From the NCBI GenBank assembly GCA_910585635.1, contig CAJUFE010000005.1:62001-126000 (forward strand): a DNA stretch of 64,000 nucleotides. Direction: 5' to 3'. The number at the start of each line of letters is the position of its first letter. The stretch's first letter is position 1. The translations under genes were made by a program, and so were the position numbers. Shown one piece after another: positions 7,290-15,813 of this stretch. Source of the stretch: an uncultured Lachnospiraceae bacterium. GTDB taxonomy: Bacteria > Bacillota > Clostridia > Lachnospirales > Lachnospiraceae. Under the pieces are notes generated by a model that was given only the letters and a program-made list of their open reading frames with translations, had not been told where the DNA came from and ran no database searches.

Positions 7290-10200
7290 ATGAGTACGGT
7301 CTTATCAGTATATACAAAAAACGCATACAGAGAATACCCGCTCCCGGCGGCCAATGATATCGATCACGATATCGAGATCTCCGGGGAAGGGTTTGGCATC
7401 AGCGAGGATGTGACCCTCCATCTGGAATCGGTCAAGGGTGATTGGCGGTTCAAGCGCAGCCCCCAGTACATCCTGGTCAAGGAGCGGGGGGACGCCTATG
7501 GGGATCTCCAGACCGATGATATCTTCGGCGTGATAGCCGGACAGAAGGAGCAGCTCACCGTGGCGGTGACCCGGGCGGAGGAGACCTTCCGGGTCCTGCC
7601 CAAGTACGACATCTCCAAGCTGGATGAGGTGACCATCGGCTCGGCGAAGGACAATATGATCTGCTACAGCTTCTTGAACCTGGTGGCGGACCGGCATGCG
7701 CTGCTAAAACGGGATGGGGAGGGCTGGCGCATCGAGAGCATCGGCTCTAACGAGGTGTTCCTCAATGAAGAAAAACTTACGGCCCCCACGGTCCTGCGCA
7801 TGGGCGACAGCATCCATATCTACGGCCTGCGGCTGATCTATCTGTCCGGGAAGCTGGCGGTCACCTCGGTAAAGCGTCAGGAGAAGCTGGATGAGCGGCT
7901 CCTGCCCCTCCACTATGTGGAGACCGCCCACAGCGGGTCCGGGGAGGAGATCAAAGCCACGGCCCGCAAGCGGCAGTATTTCCATCGCGCGCCCAGGAAT
8001 GTGGCCCCGCTGGAGACGGAGAAGGTGACCATCGAGGCCCCGCCCGCCCCCAAGGCCATGCGCAACAGGCCGCTGCTGATGGTGATCGGACCCTCCTTTA
8101 CCATGGCGATCCCCATGCTCTTAGGGACCATGCTCACGATCTACAGCTCCAGGGCCCGGGGCGCTGCCTCCGGCGCTTTTATGTACACCGGCATCATCAC
8201 TGCCTTAGGATCCGCCATCCTGGGCGTGTTCTGGGCTTTGGTGAACATCCGGTATGAGAAAAAGAACACCCACGAGGAGGAGGAGCGGCGGTTTTCCGCC
8301 TACAGTGATTATCTGGTCCGCCAGGCAGACACGATCAAGGAGAAATACGAGCAGACCCGGAAAAGCCTTTTAGAGCAGTATCCGGAGGCCGCTGTATGCG
8401 CCCGCTATGACCGGAACGACCCGGCCTTGTGGAGCCGCAACCGGAGCCATGAGGACTTCCTGGAGCACCGTTTAGGGATAGGCGACCTGCCCTTCCAGAT
8501 CCCCATCGATGTGCCAAAGGAGCGTTTCACCCTGGTGGAGGACCAGCTGGCGAAAAAGCCGGAGATGATCCGGCAGGAGTATGCCACCCTTTATGATGTG
8601 CCTGTGCGGGTGGCTCTGACGGACTACCATGTGATCGGTCTGGTGGGCGGCCCGGGGAAGCGGGGCGCGGTGGACCTGATGCTGGCCCTATCCGCCCAGA
8701 TCGCCGCCAATAACGCCTACACCGACGTGAAGCTGGCCTATATCTACGACGGCAAGAACAGCCCAGAGCGCTGGGGCTTTGCCCGGTGGCTCCCCCATGT
8801 ATGGTCGGAGGACAAGAAGGTCCGCTATGTGGCCTCCAACAAGGAGGAGGCCAGCGATGTGCTCTATGAGCTGGTGAAGATCTTCCGCATGCGCTCCGAG
8901 GAGGAGAAGCAGAACAAGGGCGAGCTGCCCAAGCCCTACTACATCCTGTTCGTGGCCGATGCCCTGATGCTGGAGGGCGAGCTGATCACCAAGTACGTCT
9001 ACGAAGGCCAGGAGAAGGTGGGCCTGACCACGGTCATCATGACCGAGAGCTACGAGCAGCTGCCCAACCTGTGCGAGTACGTCATCCAAAATGACGAGAC
9101 CTTCACCGGCTGCTATCCCTTACCCGGATCCGGGCGGTGTCCGGTCCGCTTCGACCAGGTGTCCGACAGCGCCATGGAGCGCATGGCTAGAGGTCTGTCC
9201 GGGGTGGAGGTAAAGGAGGTGGAGAAGGGCGGGGATATCCCCAATTCCCTCACCTTCCTGGAGATGTTCAAGGTGGACCGCCCGGAGGAGCTGGGCGTGG
9301 AGGAGCGCTGGCGGAAGAACCGTAACTACGAGAACATGCGGGCCGAGGTGGGCGTGCGGGCAGGCGGCGACCTGTGCTATCTGGACGTCCATGAGAAATA
9401 CCACGGCCCCCATGGTCTGGTGGCCGGCACCACAGGCTCCGGCAAGTCCGAGACCCTGCAGACCTATATGCTGTCCCTGGCGGTGAACTTCAGCCCGGAC
9501 GACATCAGCTTTTTCATCATCGACTATAAGGGCGGCGGCATGGCGAACCTTTTCGACGGGCTGCCCCACCTGATCGGCCAGATCTCGAACCTGTCCGGGA
9601 ACCAGATCCACCGGGCCATGGTCTCGATCAAGAGCGAGAACAAGCGCCGCCAGCGGATCTTTAACGAGAACAATGTCAACAACATCAACCTCTACACCAA
9701 GCTGTACAAGAACGGCGAGGCCACCCTCCCGGTACCCCATCTCTTCATCATCATCGACGAGTTCGCCGAGCTGAAGCGGGAGGAGCCGGACTTCATGAAG
9801 GAGTTGGTCAGCGTGGCCCAGGTGGGCCGGAGCTTGGGCGTCCATCTGATCTTGGCGACCCAGAAGCCCAGCGGCACGGTAGACGACAATATCTGGAGCA
9901 ACTCCAAGTTCCGGCTGTGCCTGCGGGTCCAGGACCGGCAGGACAGCAACGACATGCTCCACAAGCCCGATGCCGCCTACATCACCCAGGCCGGCCGCTG
10001 CTATCTGCAGGTGGGCAATGACGAGCTGTTCGAGCTGTTCCAGTCCGCCTACAGCGGCGCTGCCTACGACGAACATATGGGGACCTTCCAGTCGGAGATC
10101 GCCGCCATGATCTCCCTCACCGGCAGGGCCGCCCTGATCGGCAGCAACTTAAAGCGGAAGCAGCAGGCCGAGCGCAGGGCCACCTGGATCGGCAACCTGA

Positions 10201-12272
10201 TCCAGATCATGCAGCAGACAGCCGTGGACAGGAAGCTGACCCTGGAAGCCTTTGCCCAGACGCCGGACCGTCTGGCCGCCATCTACCAGAAGCTTAAGAG
10301 CTTTGAGGTGGACTATCCGGAGAGCGGATATAACAGCCGGCGTCTGGAGGAGCTTTTACAGGCCTACCTGGCTATGGACCGTCTGGTCCGGCAGGAAGGG
10401 GAGAAGCCTTTAGAGGACGTGGTAAAGGACCTGCTGAAATATGCGGACGAGAACAATGTGAAGCTGCCGGAGCAGAAGCTGAAGACCCAGCTGGACGCTG
10501 TGGTGGAGTACCTGGCAAAGACCGCCAGGGAGAACGGCTATAACCATAAGTTCCAGCTGTGGATGCCGCTGCTGCCCACGGCCATCACCTTAGACCGGCT
10601 GACCGGCTGGAAGGAGCAGATCTTCGACGGCCGCCAGTGGCCCGAGATGCCCAGCCAGTGGAGCATCAGCGTCCCCATGGGACTCTGTGACGACCCGGTA
10701 AACCAGGCCCAGATGCCTTTGATCCTCAGCTTTTCCGAGGACGGCCACCACGCCCTCTGCGGCATGATCGTCAGCGGTAAGAGCACCTTTTTACAGACCC
10801 TGCTCTACGGCCTGATCCACCGGTACACCCCGGACTGGGTGAACCTGTACGGGATCGACTACAGCAGCCATATGCTGTCCGCCCTGGAGCACGCGCCCCA
10901 CACCGGCGGCATCATCTATGAGGATGACACCGAGAAGCTGGATAAGTTCTTCCATATGATGGAGGAGATGCTGGCAGACCGGAAGAAGCTCTTTGCCGGC
11001 GGCAATTACAGCCAGTACGTCCGGGCCAACGGGGTGACGATCCCGGCGGTGATCGTGGCGATCGATAACTATGCCAACTTCCGGGAGAAGACCGAGGACC
11101 AGTATCTGGAGACCTTGATCCATTTGGCCCACGACGGCATGGGCTACGGCATATTCCTGGCTATCACGGCCGGAGGCTTCGGCTCCAGTGAGATCCAGAC
11201 CAAGGTGGGGGACAACATCAAGAGCGTGGTGGCCCTGCAGATGAACGACAAGTTCGCCTACTCCGATGTGATGCGCACCACCCGGTTGGAGACAGTGCCT
11301 GAGCCGGGGATCCCGGGACGAGGCCTGGCGAAGGTGGGCAAAGGGTTCCTGGAATTCCAGACCGCCCTGGCCTTAGAAGCCGGGGACGACTACCAGCGGA
11401 TCGAGAAGATCCAGGCGGTCTGCCGGCAGATGCAGTCTGCATGGAAGGGCAGGAGGGCCAGACAGATCCCGGTGATCCCGGAGAAGCCCATCTGGTCCGA
11501 GTTCCAGCAGCTGCCAGACGCAGAGGCCCTTTTTGTGGACGACCGGCATCTGCCGCTGGGCTACGACCTAGGGAGCGCGGCTGTGTACGGGATCGATCTG
11601 AGCAAGATCTATTGCTACACCATCTCCGGACGGGCCAGGACCGGGAAGACGAACCTCTTAAAGGCCCTGATCTTCTCGGCTGCCAAAAAAGGCGGGAAGC
11701 TCTGCGTCATCGAACACGGCTTAGACGAGCTGGAGGCCACAGCCTCCAAGAACGGCGCCCTCTATATATCCAGCCAGAAGGAGCAGGCGGAGTTCTTTAA
11801 AAACCTCTTAGACTCCGTGCGGCAGCGCAATGAGCGGAAAAAGCAGGTGATCTTGGAGGAGGGCGAGGAGTTGGTCTATGAGCGCATCCAGTCCGAGGAA
11901 AGACAGTTCATCTTCATCGCGGATATGGAGCGTTTTATCCAGTCGGTGTACAAGCCAGAGGAAGGTGTGCTGAACATCCGGCCCTTCATGGAGAACCTGA
12001 CCGAAAAGGGGCGGCTTTTGAACATCTACTTCTTCGCGGCGGTGGATCCGGACCGGCTCTCCACCCTGGTGGGCTTAAAGACCTATGAGAACATCACCGG
12101 CTATCGCACGGGTCTGCATCTGGGCGGGAACGTGTCCGGCCTCCGGTACATGGATTTCAGCTATATGAAATATTCGGAGCAGAGCAAGGTCCAGAAGCCC
12201 GGGACCGCCATGCTGCCCCTGGGAAATGATGAGAGCGTGACTACGGTGGTGGTCCCGCAGGTAAAGGGATGA
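7290..12272 (+). CDS. essC: EssC-like type VII secretion ATPase (FHA domains, two membrane segments, three FtsK/SpoIIIE-type ATPase domains)
   Basis: This ~1660-residue motor drives secretion of WXG100-type substrates through the cytoplasmic membrane. Two N-terminal FHA-like domains (about 1-105 and 110-195) are followed by two membrane segments (about 265-320). Then come three RecA-like ATPase domains: D1 with Walker A GTTGSGKS at about 713 and Walker B IIIDEFAE, D2 with GMIVSGKST at about 1158 and a modified Walker B (VIVAIDNY), and D3 with GRARTGKTN at about 1447 and FIFIADME. The architecture and length match EssC/YukBA of type VIIb systems. ATG 7290 is preferred because GGGAGG ends at 7283, directly against ATG 7284. 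D1 looks fully active; D2 and D3 look degenerate, as is usual for EssC. D3 is the part that binds substrate signals in characterised systems. Confidence 0.93.
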   Translation: MSTVLSVYTKNAYREYPLPAANDIDHDIEISGEGFGISEDVTLHLESVKGDWRFKRSPQYILVKERGDAYGDLQTDDIFGVIAGQKEQLTVAVTRAEETFRVLPKYDISKLDEVTIGSAKDNMICYSFLNLVADRHALLKRDGEGWRIESIGSNEVFLNEEKLTAPTVLRMGDSIHIYGLRLIYLSGKLAVTSVKRQEKLDERLLPLHYVETAHSGSGEEIKATARKRQYFHRAPRNVAPLETEKVTIEAPPAPKAMRNRPLLMVIGPSFTMAIPMLLGTMLTIYSSRARGAASGAFMYTGIITALGSAILGVFWALVNIRYEKKNTHEEEERRFSAYSDYLVRQADTIKEKYEQTRKSLLEQYPEAAVCARYDRNDPALWSRNRSHEDFLEHRLGIGDLPFQIPIDVPKERFTLVEDQLAKKPEMIRQEYATLYDVPVRVALTDYHVIGLVGGPGKRGAVDLMLALSAQIAANNAYTDVKLAYIYDGKNSPERWGFARWLPHVWSEDKKVRYVASNKEEASDVLYELVKIFRMRSEEEKQNKGELPKPYYILFVADALMLEGELITKYVYEGQEKVGLTTVIMTESYEQLPNLCEYVIQNDETFTGCYPLPGSGRCPVRFDQVSDSAMERMARGLSGVEVKEVEKGGDIPNSLTFLEMFKVDRPEELGVEERWRKNRNYENMRAEVGVRAGGDLCYLDVHEKYHGPHGLVAGTTGSGKSETLQTYMLSLAVNFSPDDISFFIIDYKGGGMANLFDGLPHLIGQISNLSGNQIHRAMVSIKSENKRRQRIFNENNVNNINLYTKLYKNGEATLPVPHLFIIIDEFAELKREEPDFMKELVSVAQVGRSLGVHLILATQKPSGTVDDNIWSNSKFRLCLRVQDRQDSNDMLHKPDAAYITQAGRCYLQVGNDELFELFQSAYSGAAYDEHMGTFQSEIAAMISLTGRAALIGSNLKRKQQAERRATWIGNLIQIMQQTAVDRKLTLEAFAQTPDRLAAIYQKLKSFEVDYPESGYNSRRLEELLQAYLAMDRLVRQEGEKPLEDVVKDLLKYADENNVKLPEQKLKTQLDAVVEYLAKTARENGYNHKFQLWMPLLPTAITLDRLTGWKEQIFDGRQWPEMPSQWSISVPMGLCDDPVNQAQMPLILSFSEDGHHALCGMIVSGKSTFLQTLLYGLIHRYTPDWVNLYGIDYSSHMLSALEHAPHTGGIIYEDDTEKLDKFFHMMEEMLADRKKLFAGGNYSQYVRANGVTIPAVIVAIDNYANFREKTEDQYLETLIHLAHDGMGYGIFLAITAGGFGSSEIQTKVGDNIKSVVALQMNDKFAYSDVMRTTRLETVPEPGIPGRGLAKVGKGFLEFQTALALEAGDDYQRIEKIQAVCRQMQSAWKGRRARQIPVIPEKPIWSEFQQLPDAEALFVDDRHLPLGYDLGSAAVYGIDLSKIYCYTISGRARTGKTNLLKALIFSAAKKGGKLCVIEHGLDELEATASKNGALYISSQKEQAEFFKNLLDSVRQRNERKKQVILEEGEELVYERIQSEERQFIFIADMERFIQSVYKPEEGVLNIRPFMENLTEKGRLLNIYFFAAVDPDRLSTLVGLKTYENITGYRTGLHLGGNVSGLRYMDFSYMKYSEQSKVQKPGTAMLPLGNDESVTTVVVPQVKG

Positions 12273-12294
12273 TAAAGGGATGATAAAGGGATGA
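12262..12294. repeat. Triplicated 11-bp repeat across the essC stop codon
   Basis: TAAAGGGATGA occurs three times in perfect tandem (12262-12272, 12273-12283, 12284-12294). The first unit contains the essC stop codon. Each unit carries an AAAGGGA ribosome-binding-like core, and the last one serves the downstream LytTR gene at 12299. Changes in copy number could alter translation coupling. Confidence 0.85.
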
Positions 12295-12298
12295 GGCC

Positions 12299-13009
12299 AT
12301 GATATCGATGATGATCTATGATCCCCGGGCAGAGGAGCAGGAGCTACTTAAAAAGGCCGCCCGCCAGACCGCGGCCAGGCTCACCGAGGAGCGATGGCAG
12401 ATCTATGCCTTCGACACCTTAGAGCAGGTGGCCCAACTGGTGCGGGGGAGCCCTCTGCTGGATCTGGCCTGCTATGATGTGACGCCAGGGGGCAGTATCC
12501 CTTTCCTGGAGCAGGTGAGGGCCCGTTACCAGGAGACCTTGCTCCTGCTGATCGCGGATCCCTCTATGTCACCTATGGACTACATCCGGCCCACCATCCT
12601 GGCCTCGGCCCTGCTGCTGCGGCCCATCGACCAGAGGCGGCTTTTGGACAGCCTGTCTGAGCTGGTGGAGCGTTATAAGGAGCGGTCGTCCCCGGGGCAG
12701 GAGGCCAGCCTGGCGGTGGAGACCAGAGAAGGGACCACCTATGTGCCCTACTCCAAGATCTACTACCTGGAGGCCAGGGAGAAGAAGATCTATGTGCGGA
12801 TGAAACGGCAGGAGCTGACCTTTTACGGGACCTTAGAGCAGCTGGCCAGCCAGCTGCCGGAGAATTTCCTCCGGTGCCACCGGAGCTTTATCGTGTGCCG
12901 GGACAAGGTCCAGAAGGTGATGCTCTCCCGAGGCGTGCTGGAGCTGGAGCAGGGGATCTGTCTCCCCCTCTCCCGCAGCTACAAGCCACTGTTTAAGGAG
13001 GCCCCATGA
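12299..13009 (+). CDS. Receiver-like/LytTR-domain transcriptional regulator
   Basis: This 236-residue protein has an N-terminal response-regulator-like domain (about 1-125). An aspartate in the LACYDV strand could be the phosphoacceptor, and the usual KP motif appears as RP. A LytTR DNA-binding domain follows (about 140-232), with signatures IYYLEAREKKIYV and FLRCHRSFIV. No histidine kinase gene is nearby. It sits inside the secretion operon, 26 bases after essC, and overlaps the next gene by ATGA, so it probably controls the locus or its cargo genes. Because the operon includes a Ser/Thr kinase, that kinase could be its input instead of a histidine kinase; this is speculation. Confidence 0.85.
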   Translation: MISMMIYDPRAEEQELLKKAARQTAARLTEERWQIYAFDTLEQVAQLVRGSPLLDLACYDVTPGGSIPFLEQVRARYQETLLLLIADPSMSPMDYIRPTILASALLLRPIDQRRLLDSLSELVERYKERSSPGQEASLAVETREGTTYVPYSKIYYLEAREKKIYVRMKRQELTFYGTLEQLASQLPENFLRCHRSFIVCRDKVQKVMLSRGVLELEQGICLPLSRSYKPLFKEAP

Positions 13010-13977
13010 TCGGTGTGTTGGACTGGATGGAATTTCAAGTGCTGGCCGCTGCCAGAGGCGTGGAGGCGGTCTATGGTTTTTCGGAGGACAGCCGCTCTCC
13101 TGGAGATAGCAGTGGACGGATGGCGGCGGCCCGCTATGCCGTGTATCAGATGGTGCGGGACGGTATCCTGGCGGAGGATAGGGACGGGCTTAAGATCTTG
13201 CAGCCCTTCTCCCGCTATATGGATATCATCTGCGCCTCCCCCCAGCTGGTGGTGATCGACCGGGGCGGCTATGGGCTGCCCAGGCAGTGCATCTATCATG
13301 AGCCGGCCGCCCCAGCCCGTGAAAGCGAGGGGTCGATCGCGCCGGCCTGTGGAGCTGCAGAGCCGGATGCCCTTACCCATGAAGGTGTGGGGCCAGGAGC
13401 GCCGGCCTGTGGAGTTGCAGAGCCGGATGCCTTTCCCCATGAAGGTGTGGGGCCGATCGCGCCGGCCTGTGGAGTTGCAGAGCCGGATGCCTTTCCCCAT
13501 GAAGGTGCGGACCCGGTCACGTCGGCCTGTGAGGATGCAGGCCAGTATACATTCGTCTGCCTGGAGGAGAGCCAGGTGGATGAGGGGAAGGTGTGCTTGT
13601 CCGGGATGGACTGGGACATGCTCTGCCGGCAGATGGAGGACTTAGGCCAGCTGCCCCCGCCCCGTCTGAAGGAGGGGATCGGGGCTTATGACTACGAGGC
13701 CTACTGGCGCGGGCATATGCCGGGGGCTTTTTGGGAGCGGCTGGAGGCCGGCTGTGCGGTGGAGACGGATGCGCTCCTGGAGGAGCCTTTGGTCCACACG
13801 ATCTTCTCCCTGCGGGATATGCGCACGGGAGAGCTTAAAGAACGGATGCTGCTGCTGGACAGTGCCTTAGAGTATTGTCTCCTGCATCAGCAGCCAGGCA
13901 GAGGGGCAGAGCCAGTACCCTACAGCCGAAAGGCGGTATTGGAACGATTAAAGACATGGTGGAGGGATGGAACATGA
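13006..13977 (+). CDS. EspG-like type VII-associated protein with 20-residue tandem repeats (paralogue 1)
   Basis: This 323-residue protein belongs to no family I can name with confidence. The N-terminus (about 1-90) has LDWMEFQVLAAARG, GFSED, then AAAR...MVRDGILAED. The C-terminal part (about 180-320) contains FSLRDM and a final W. The same layout appears in the protein encoded at 16579, so the two are paralogues. The overall pattern recalls EspG-type chaperones of mycobacterial ESX systems, but this is a weak, fold-level guess. A linker of 20-residue repeats (13321-13560; core APACGVAEPDAFPHEG) separates the two halves. It overlaps its neighbours by ATGA at both ends, so translation is coupled with the LytTR and EsaB-like genes. 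Confidence 0.7.
   Translation: MIGVLDWMEFQVLAAARGVEAVYGFSEDSRSPGDSSGRMAAARYAVYQMVRDGILAEDRDGLKILQPFSRYMDIICASPQLVVIDRGGYGLPRQCIYHEPAAPARESEGSIAPACGAAEPDALTHEGVGPGAPACGVAEPDAFPHEGVGPIAPACGVAEPDAFPHEGADPVTSACEDAGQYTFVCLEESQVDEGKVCLSGMDWDMLCRQMEDLGQLPPPRLKEGIGAYDYEAYWRGHMPGAFWERLEAGCAVETDALLEEPLVHTIFSLRDMRTGELKERMLLLDSALEYCLLHQQPGRGAEPVPYSRKAVLERLKTWWRDGT
13321..13560. repeat. Four 60-bp in-frame tandem repeats
   Basis: Units begin at 13321, 13381, 13441 and 13501. Units 2 and 3 are nearly identical; units 1 and 4 have diverged. They encode a 20-residue linker repeat rich in Ala, Pro, Glu and Gly with one Cys and one His per unit. The repeats keep frame, so a change in copy number would alter linker length only. 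Confidence 0.9.
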
Positions 13978-14222
13978 TGATGGTGGATATCTATGTCCCC
14001 GGCGTGGACCAGACATATGATTTCAATGTGGATGAGAACGCCAAGATCTCGCTGCTGCTGGAAGAGCTGGTGGGGATGATCTGCCAGAAGGAGCAGTGTA
14101 CGCTCAGCGGCAACATAAAGGAGCTGCTCTTGGTCAGCCTGACCAGGAACCAGATCCTGAACCCCGGATTGACGCTGCTCCACTATAAGATCGGGCAGGG
14201 AGAACGGCTGATGCTGGTATAG
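13974..14222 (+). CDS. esaB: EsaB/YukD-like ubiquitin-fold protein
   Basis: This encodes an 82-residue protein. ATG 13974 follows GGAGGGATGG and overlaps the previous stop as ATGA. The sequence begins MVDIYVPGVDQTYDFNV, typical of a beta-grasp (ubiquitin-like) first hairpin, and ends L...KIGQGERLMLV, which matches the end of YukD/EsaB proteins. These small cytoplasmic proteins are conserved in type VIIb loci and are needed for, or regulate, secretion. Position directly behind essC-operon genes supports the call. An in-frame start upstream at 13875 has no ribosome site and would overlap the previous gene. Confidence 0.8.
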   Translation: MMMVDIYVPGVDQTYDFNVDENAKISLLLEELVGMICQKEQCTLSGNIKELLLVSLTRNQILNPGLTLLHYKIGQGERLMLV

Positions 14223-14225
14223 ATC

Positions 14226-14287
14226 AGTGTACGGTCTTGTCCCTATTTCGACAAATGACTTGCGGAAAGTGAACGAGACCGTACACT
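14226..14287. other. Long inverted repeat between the two halves of the secretion locus
   Basis: The perfect 12-base arms AGTGTACGGTCT (14226-14237) and AGACCGTACACT (14276-14287) are separated by 38 bases. No T run follows, so it is not a standard terminator. It may attenuate or process the transcript between the machinery operon and the cargo operon. Confidence 0.7.
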
Positions 14288-14311
14288 AGCGAGGAAAAGA
14301 CCCGGACAGGT

Positions 14312-14361
14312 CGTTCATCCTTCGAAACAGGTCATCCGTCGGGAATGGATCTGGATGAACG
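14312..14361. other. Second inverted repeat upstream of the cargo genes
   Basis: The perfect 9-base arms CGTTCATCC (14312-14320) and GGATGAACG (14353-14361) lie just upstream of the gene at 14399. It could be an operator (for example for the LytTR protein, although spacing and sequence are atypical) or an RNA hairpin. Confidence 0.5.
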
Positions 14362-14398
14362 GAGGATGTGCTAGACTAAGGCCATCAGAAAGGAGAAG

Positions 14399-14761
14399 AT
14401 GATGTTCACAGTATCGATACAGGCGCTGGCTGCCTCCTCCCAGGAGATGCAGCAGATGGTCCGGGAACTGGGCCGCCGGATCGAACAGATCAAAGACATT
14501 GTCTCTTCGATCCGAAGATCATCCGCCTACGGTGGAGTGGTCCACGCCCTGGGGGCCTATAAAGACCGTCTGGAGGAGGAGAGAGGGCAGCTGGTACAGA
14601 TGATGGCCGCGCTGAACGAGATCCAGGAGATCTATCTTAGGTGCGAGCGCAGGCTCACCGACTACGGAGAGCAGACCTGGAGGGCCAGCCGCCACCGGAC
14701 CATGAGTGTGGTGGATCTGACCGATATCCGGGAGGCGATCCTGGATCACAACATCCGATAG
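14399..14761 (+). CDS. WXG100-like helical-hairpin protein (LXG/EsxA-partner type)
   Basis: This 120-residue, nearly all-helical protein has two amphipathic helices around a short turn near residue 45 (SAYGGVV), without a WXG tryptophan. It contains YLRCE, which fits the YxxxD/E export signal of type VII substrates. Its core (about 20-85: RRIEQIKDIVSSIR ... LEEERGQL ... CERRL) resembles the N-terminus of the large effector encoded at 17360. It starts the second gene group of the locus. It is either a secreted partner of the effector or a targeting subunit. ATG 14399 (or ATG 14402) follows AAAGGAGAAG. Confidence 0.7.
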   Translation: MMFTVSIQALAASSQEMQQMVRELGRRIEQIKDIVSSIRRSSAYGGVVHALGAYKDRLEEERGQLVQMMAALNEIQEIYLRCERRLTDYGEQTWRASRHRTMSVVDLTDIREAILDHNIR

Positions 14762-14781
14762 GCAGAGAGGAGGGGAGAGAG

Positions 14782-15087
14782 ATGGCAGACAGGATCGAGA
14801 TCAGTATCGACGCCTTGGAGGGGGATATCCGGTCCATGGAGGAAGAGCTGGAAGCCTTGCAGGCGGCGATAAAGGCGGCATATGACTCCGTCCAGGAGCT
14901 GGACAGGATGTGGAAGGGTCCGGCCCATGACACCTACAGCCAGCGGTTCCAGCAGGATAAAGCGGCCATGGATACGATATGCGAGAACATCAGGAGCATC
15001 ATCGATTTCATGGAGAACGCCAAGACCGGTTATCGGAACTGCGAGGCGGAGGTCTCTGAGGAGATCGACAGGATCAAGATGCTATAG
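14782..15087 (+). CDS. WXG100 family secreted protein 1
   Basis: This encodes a 101-residue helix-turn-helix hairpin. WKG at residues 44-46 marks the turn, and YRNCE near the C-terminus fits the YxxxD/E export motif. WXG100 proteins are small dimeric substrates and structural partners of EssC-type motors. ATG 14782 follows GAGGGGAGAGAG; the longer frame upstream has no ribosome site and overlaps the previous gene. It is the first of five consecutive WXG100 genes with short gaps, so one transcript is likely. Confidence 0.88.
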   Translation: MADRIEISIDALEGDIRSMEEELEALQAAIKAAYDSVQELDRMWKGPAHDTYSQRFQQDKAAMDTICENIRSIIDFMENAKTGYRNCEAEVSEEIDRIKML

Positions 15088-15103
15088 GAGGTGAGATAAA
15101 GAG

Positions 15104-15427
15104 ATGGCTATACAGGGAGGTGTGGAGCTGCTGGTGACACCAGAAGTGCTCAATTCGAAGGCCAGCGAGGTAGAGCGGGATGTGAAGGACATGAGACAGC
15201 GGTTCGATGCCATGGATACGTTGATCAAGAAGAGCAGCAGCTACTGGATCGGGGAGGCGGGCGACATGTACCGGCAGAATTATGAGAGCCAGGTGCCGGA
15301 GATCGAGAGGATGCTGGGTGTCCTCTCCCAGCATCCCCAAGATCTTCGGGCTATCGCCCAGACCTATACCGATGTGGAATTGAAGAATGCTGGCATCGCC
15401 CAGGAACTCCCTGGGGACCTGCTGTAG
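15104..15427 (+). CDS. WXG100 family secreted protein 2
   Basis: This 107-residue WXG100 protein has WIG at 48-50 in the turn (SYWIGEAGDMY) and YTDVE as the YxxxE motif near the C-terminus. GAGGTGAG precedes ATG 15104 at 8 bases. It begins with a short beta-like stretch (GVELLVTPE) shared in style with the later members encoded at 15814 and 16137. It is 16 bases after WXG100 protein 1. Role: secreted substrate or heterodimer partner. Confidence 0.88.
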   Translation: MAIQGGVELLVTPEVLNSKASEVERDVKDMRQRFDAMDTLIKKSSSYWIGEAGDMYRQNYESQVPEIERMLGVLSQHPQDLRAIAQTYTDVELKNAGIAQELPGDLL

Positions 15428-15445
15428 GGGAAGGAGGGATGATCT

Positions 15446-15757
15446 ATGGCGCGGAGTTTGGAAGCCATCGAGATGGACTTTGGCAAGGCAGAACAGCAGG
15501 CCAGTGAACTGGAGGAGATCGCCTCCAGCCTGGAGTCCATGTCGGATAAGGATCTGGGGGGAACGCTGGATGAGCTGGCGAAGGACTGGACCGGGGATAA
15601 CGCGGCAAAGTACCTGCAAAAAGGAGAGGCCCTCCAGGGGAACCTAGAGACCACGGCCTCCGCGATCCAGGCGGTGGCCGATGTGATCCGGAGGATCGCG
15701 GAAGAGATCTACGAGGCAGAGATGCGGGCATGGGAGAGAGCCCATGATAGGGATTAG
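15446..15757 (+). CDS. WXG100 family secreted protein 3
   Basis: This encodes a 103-residue helical hairpin with WTG at 48-50. The C-terminal helix contains YEAEM, which lacks the acidic residue at the expected YxxxD/E position, so this member may depend on a partner for export. GGAGGGATGATCT precedes ATG 15446. It is highly acidic in helix 1 (SELEEIASSLESMSDKD). It may be an obligate heterodimer partner of WXG100 protein 2. Confidence 0.85.
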   Translation: MARSLEAIEMDFGKAEQQASELEEIASSLESMSDKDLGGTLDELAKDWTGDNAAKYLQKGEALQGNLETTASAIQAVADVIRRIAEEIYEAEMRAWERAHDRD

Positions 15758-15813
15758 GGTTGTAAAGTAGCAAGGGAACAAAAAACAGATCTTATCATTA
15801 GGAGGAAAAAGAT

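Noticed and set aside
9120..10076. 318-codon minus-strand frame inside essC
   Set aside because: It lies fully inside the EssC ATPase domain D1. The composition is repetitive (H, D, V, L, G) and shows no family resemblance.
12979..13500. Minus-strand frame with MGKGIRLCNSTGRR repeats
   Set aside because: It is the complement of the 60-bp repeat array in the EspG-like gene; the repeats explain the apparent regularity.
13321..13560. CRISPR-like array
   Set aside because: The 60-bp units are contiguous without spacers and keep one reading frame, so they are protein-coding repeats.
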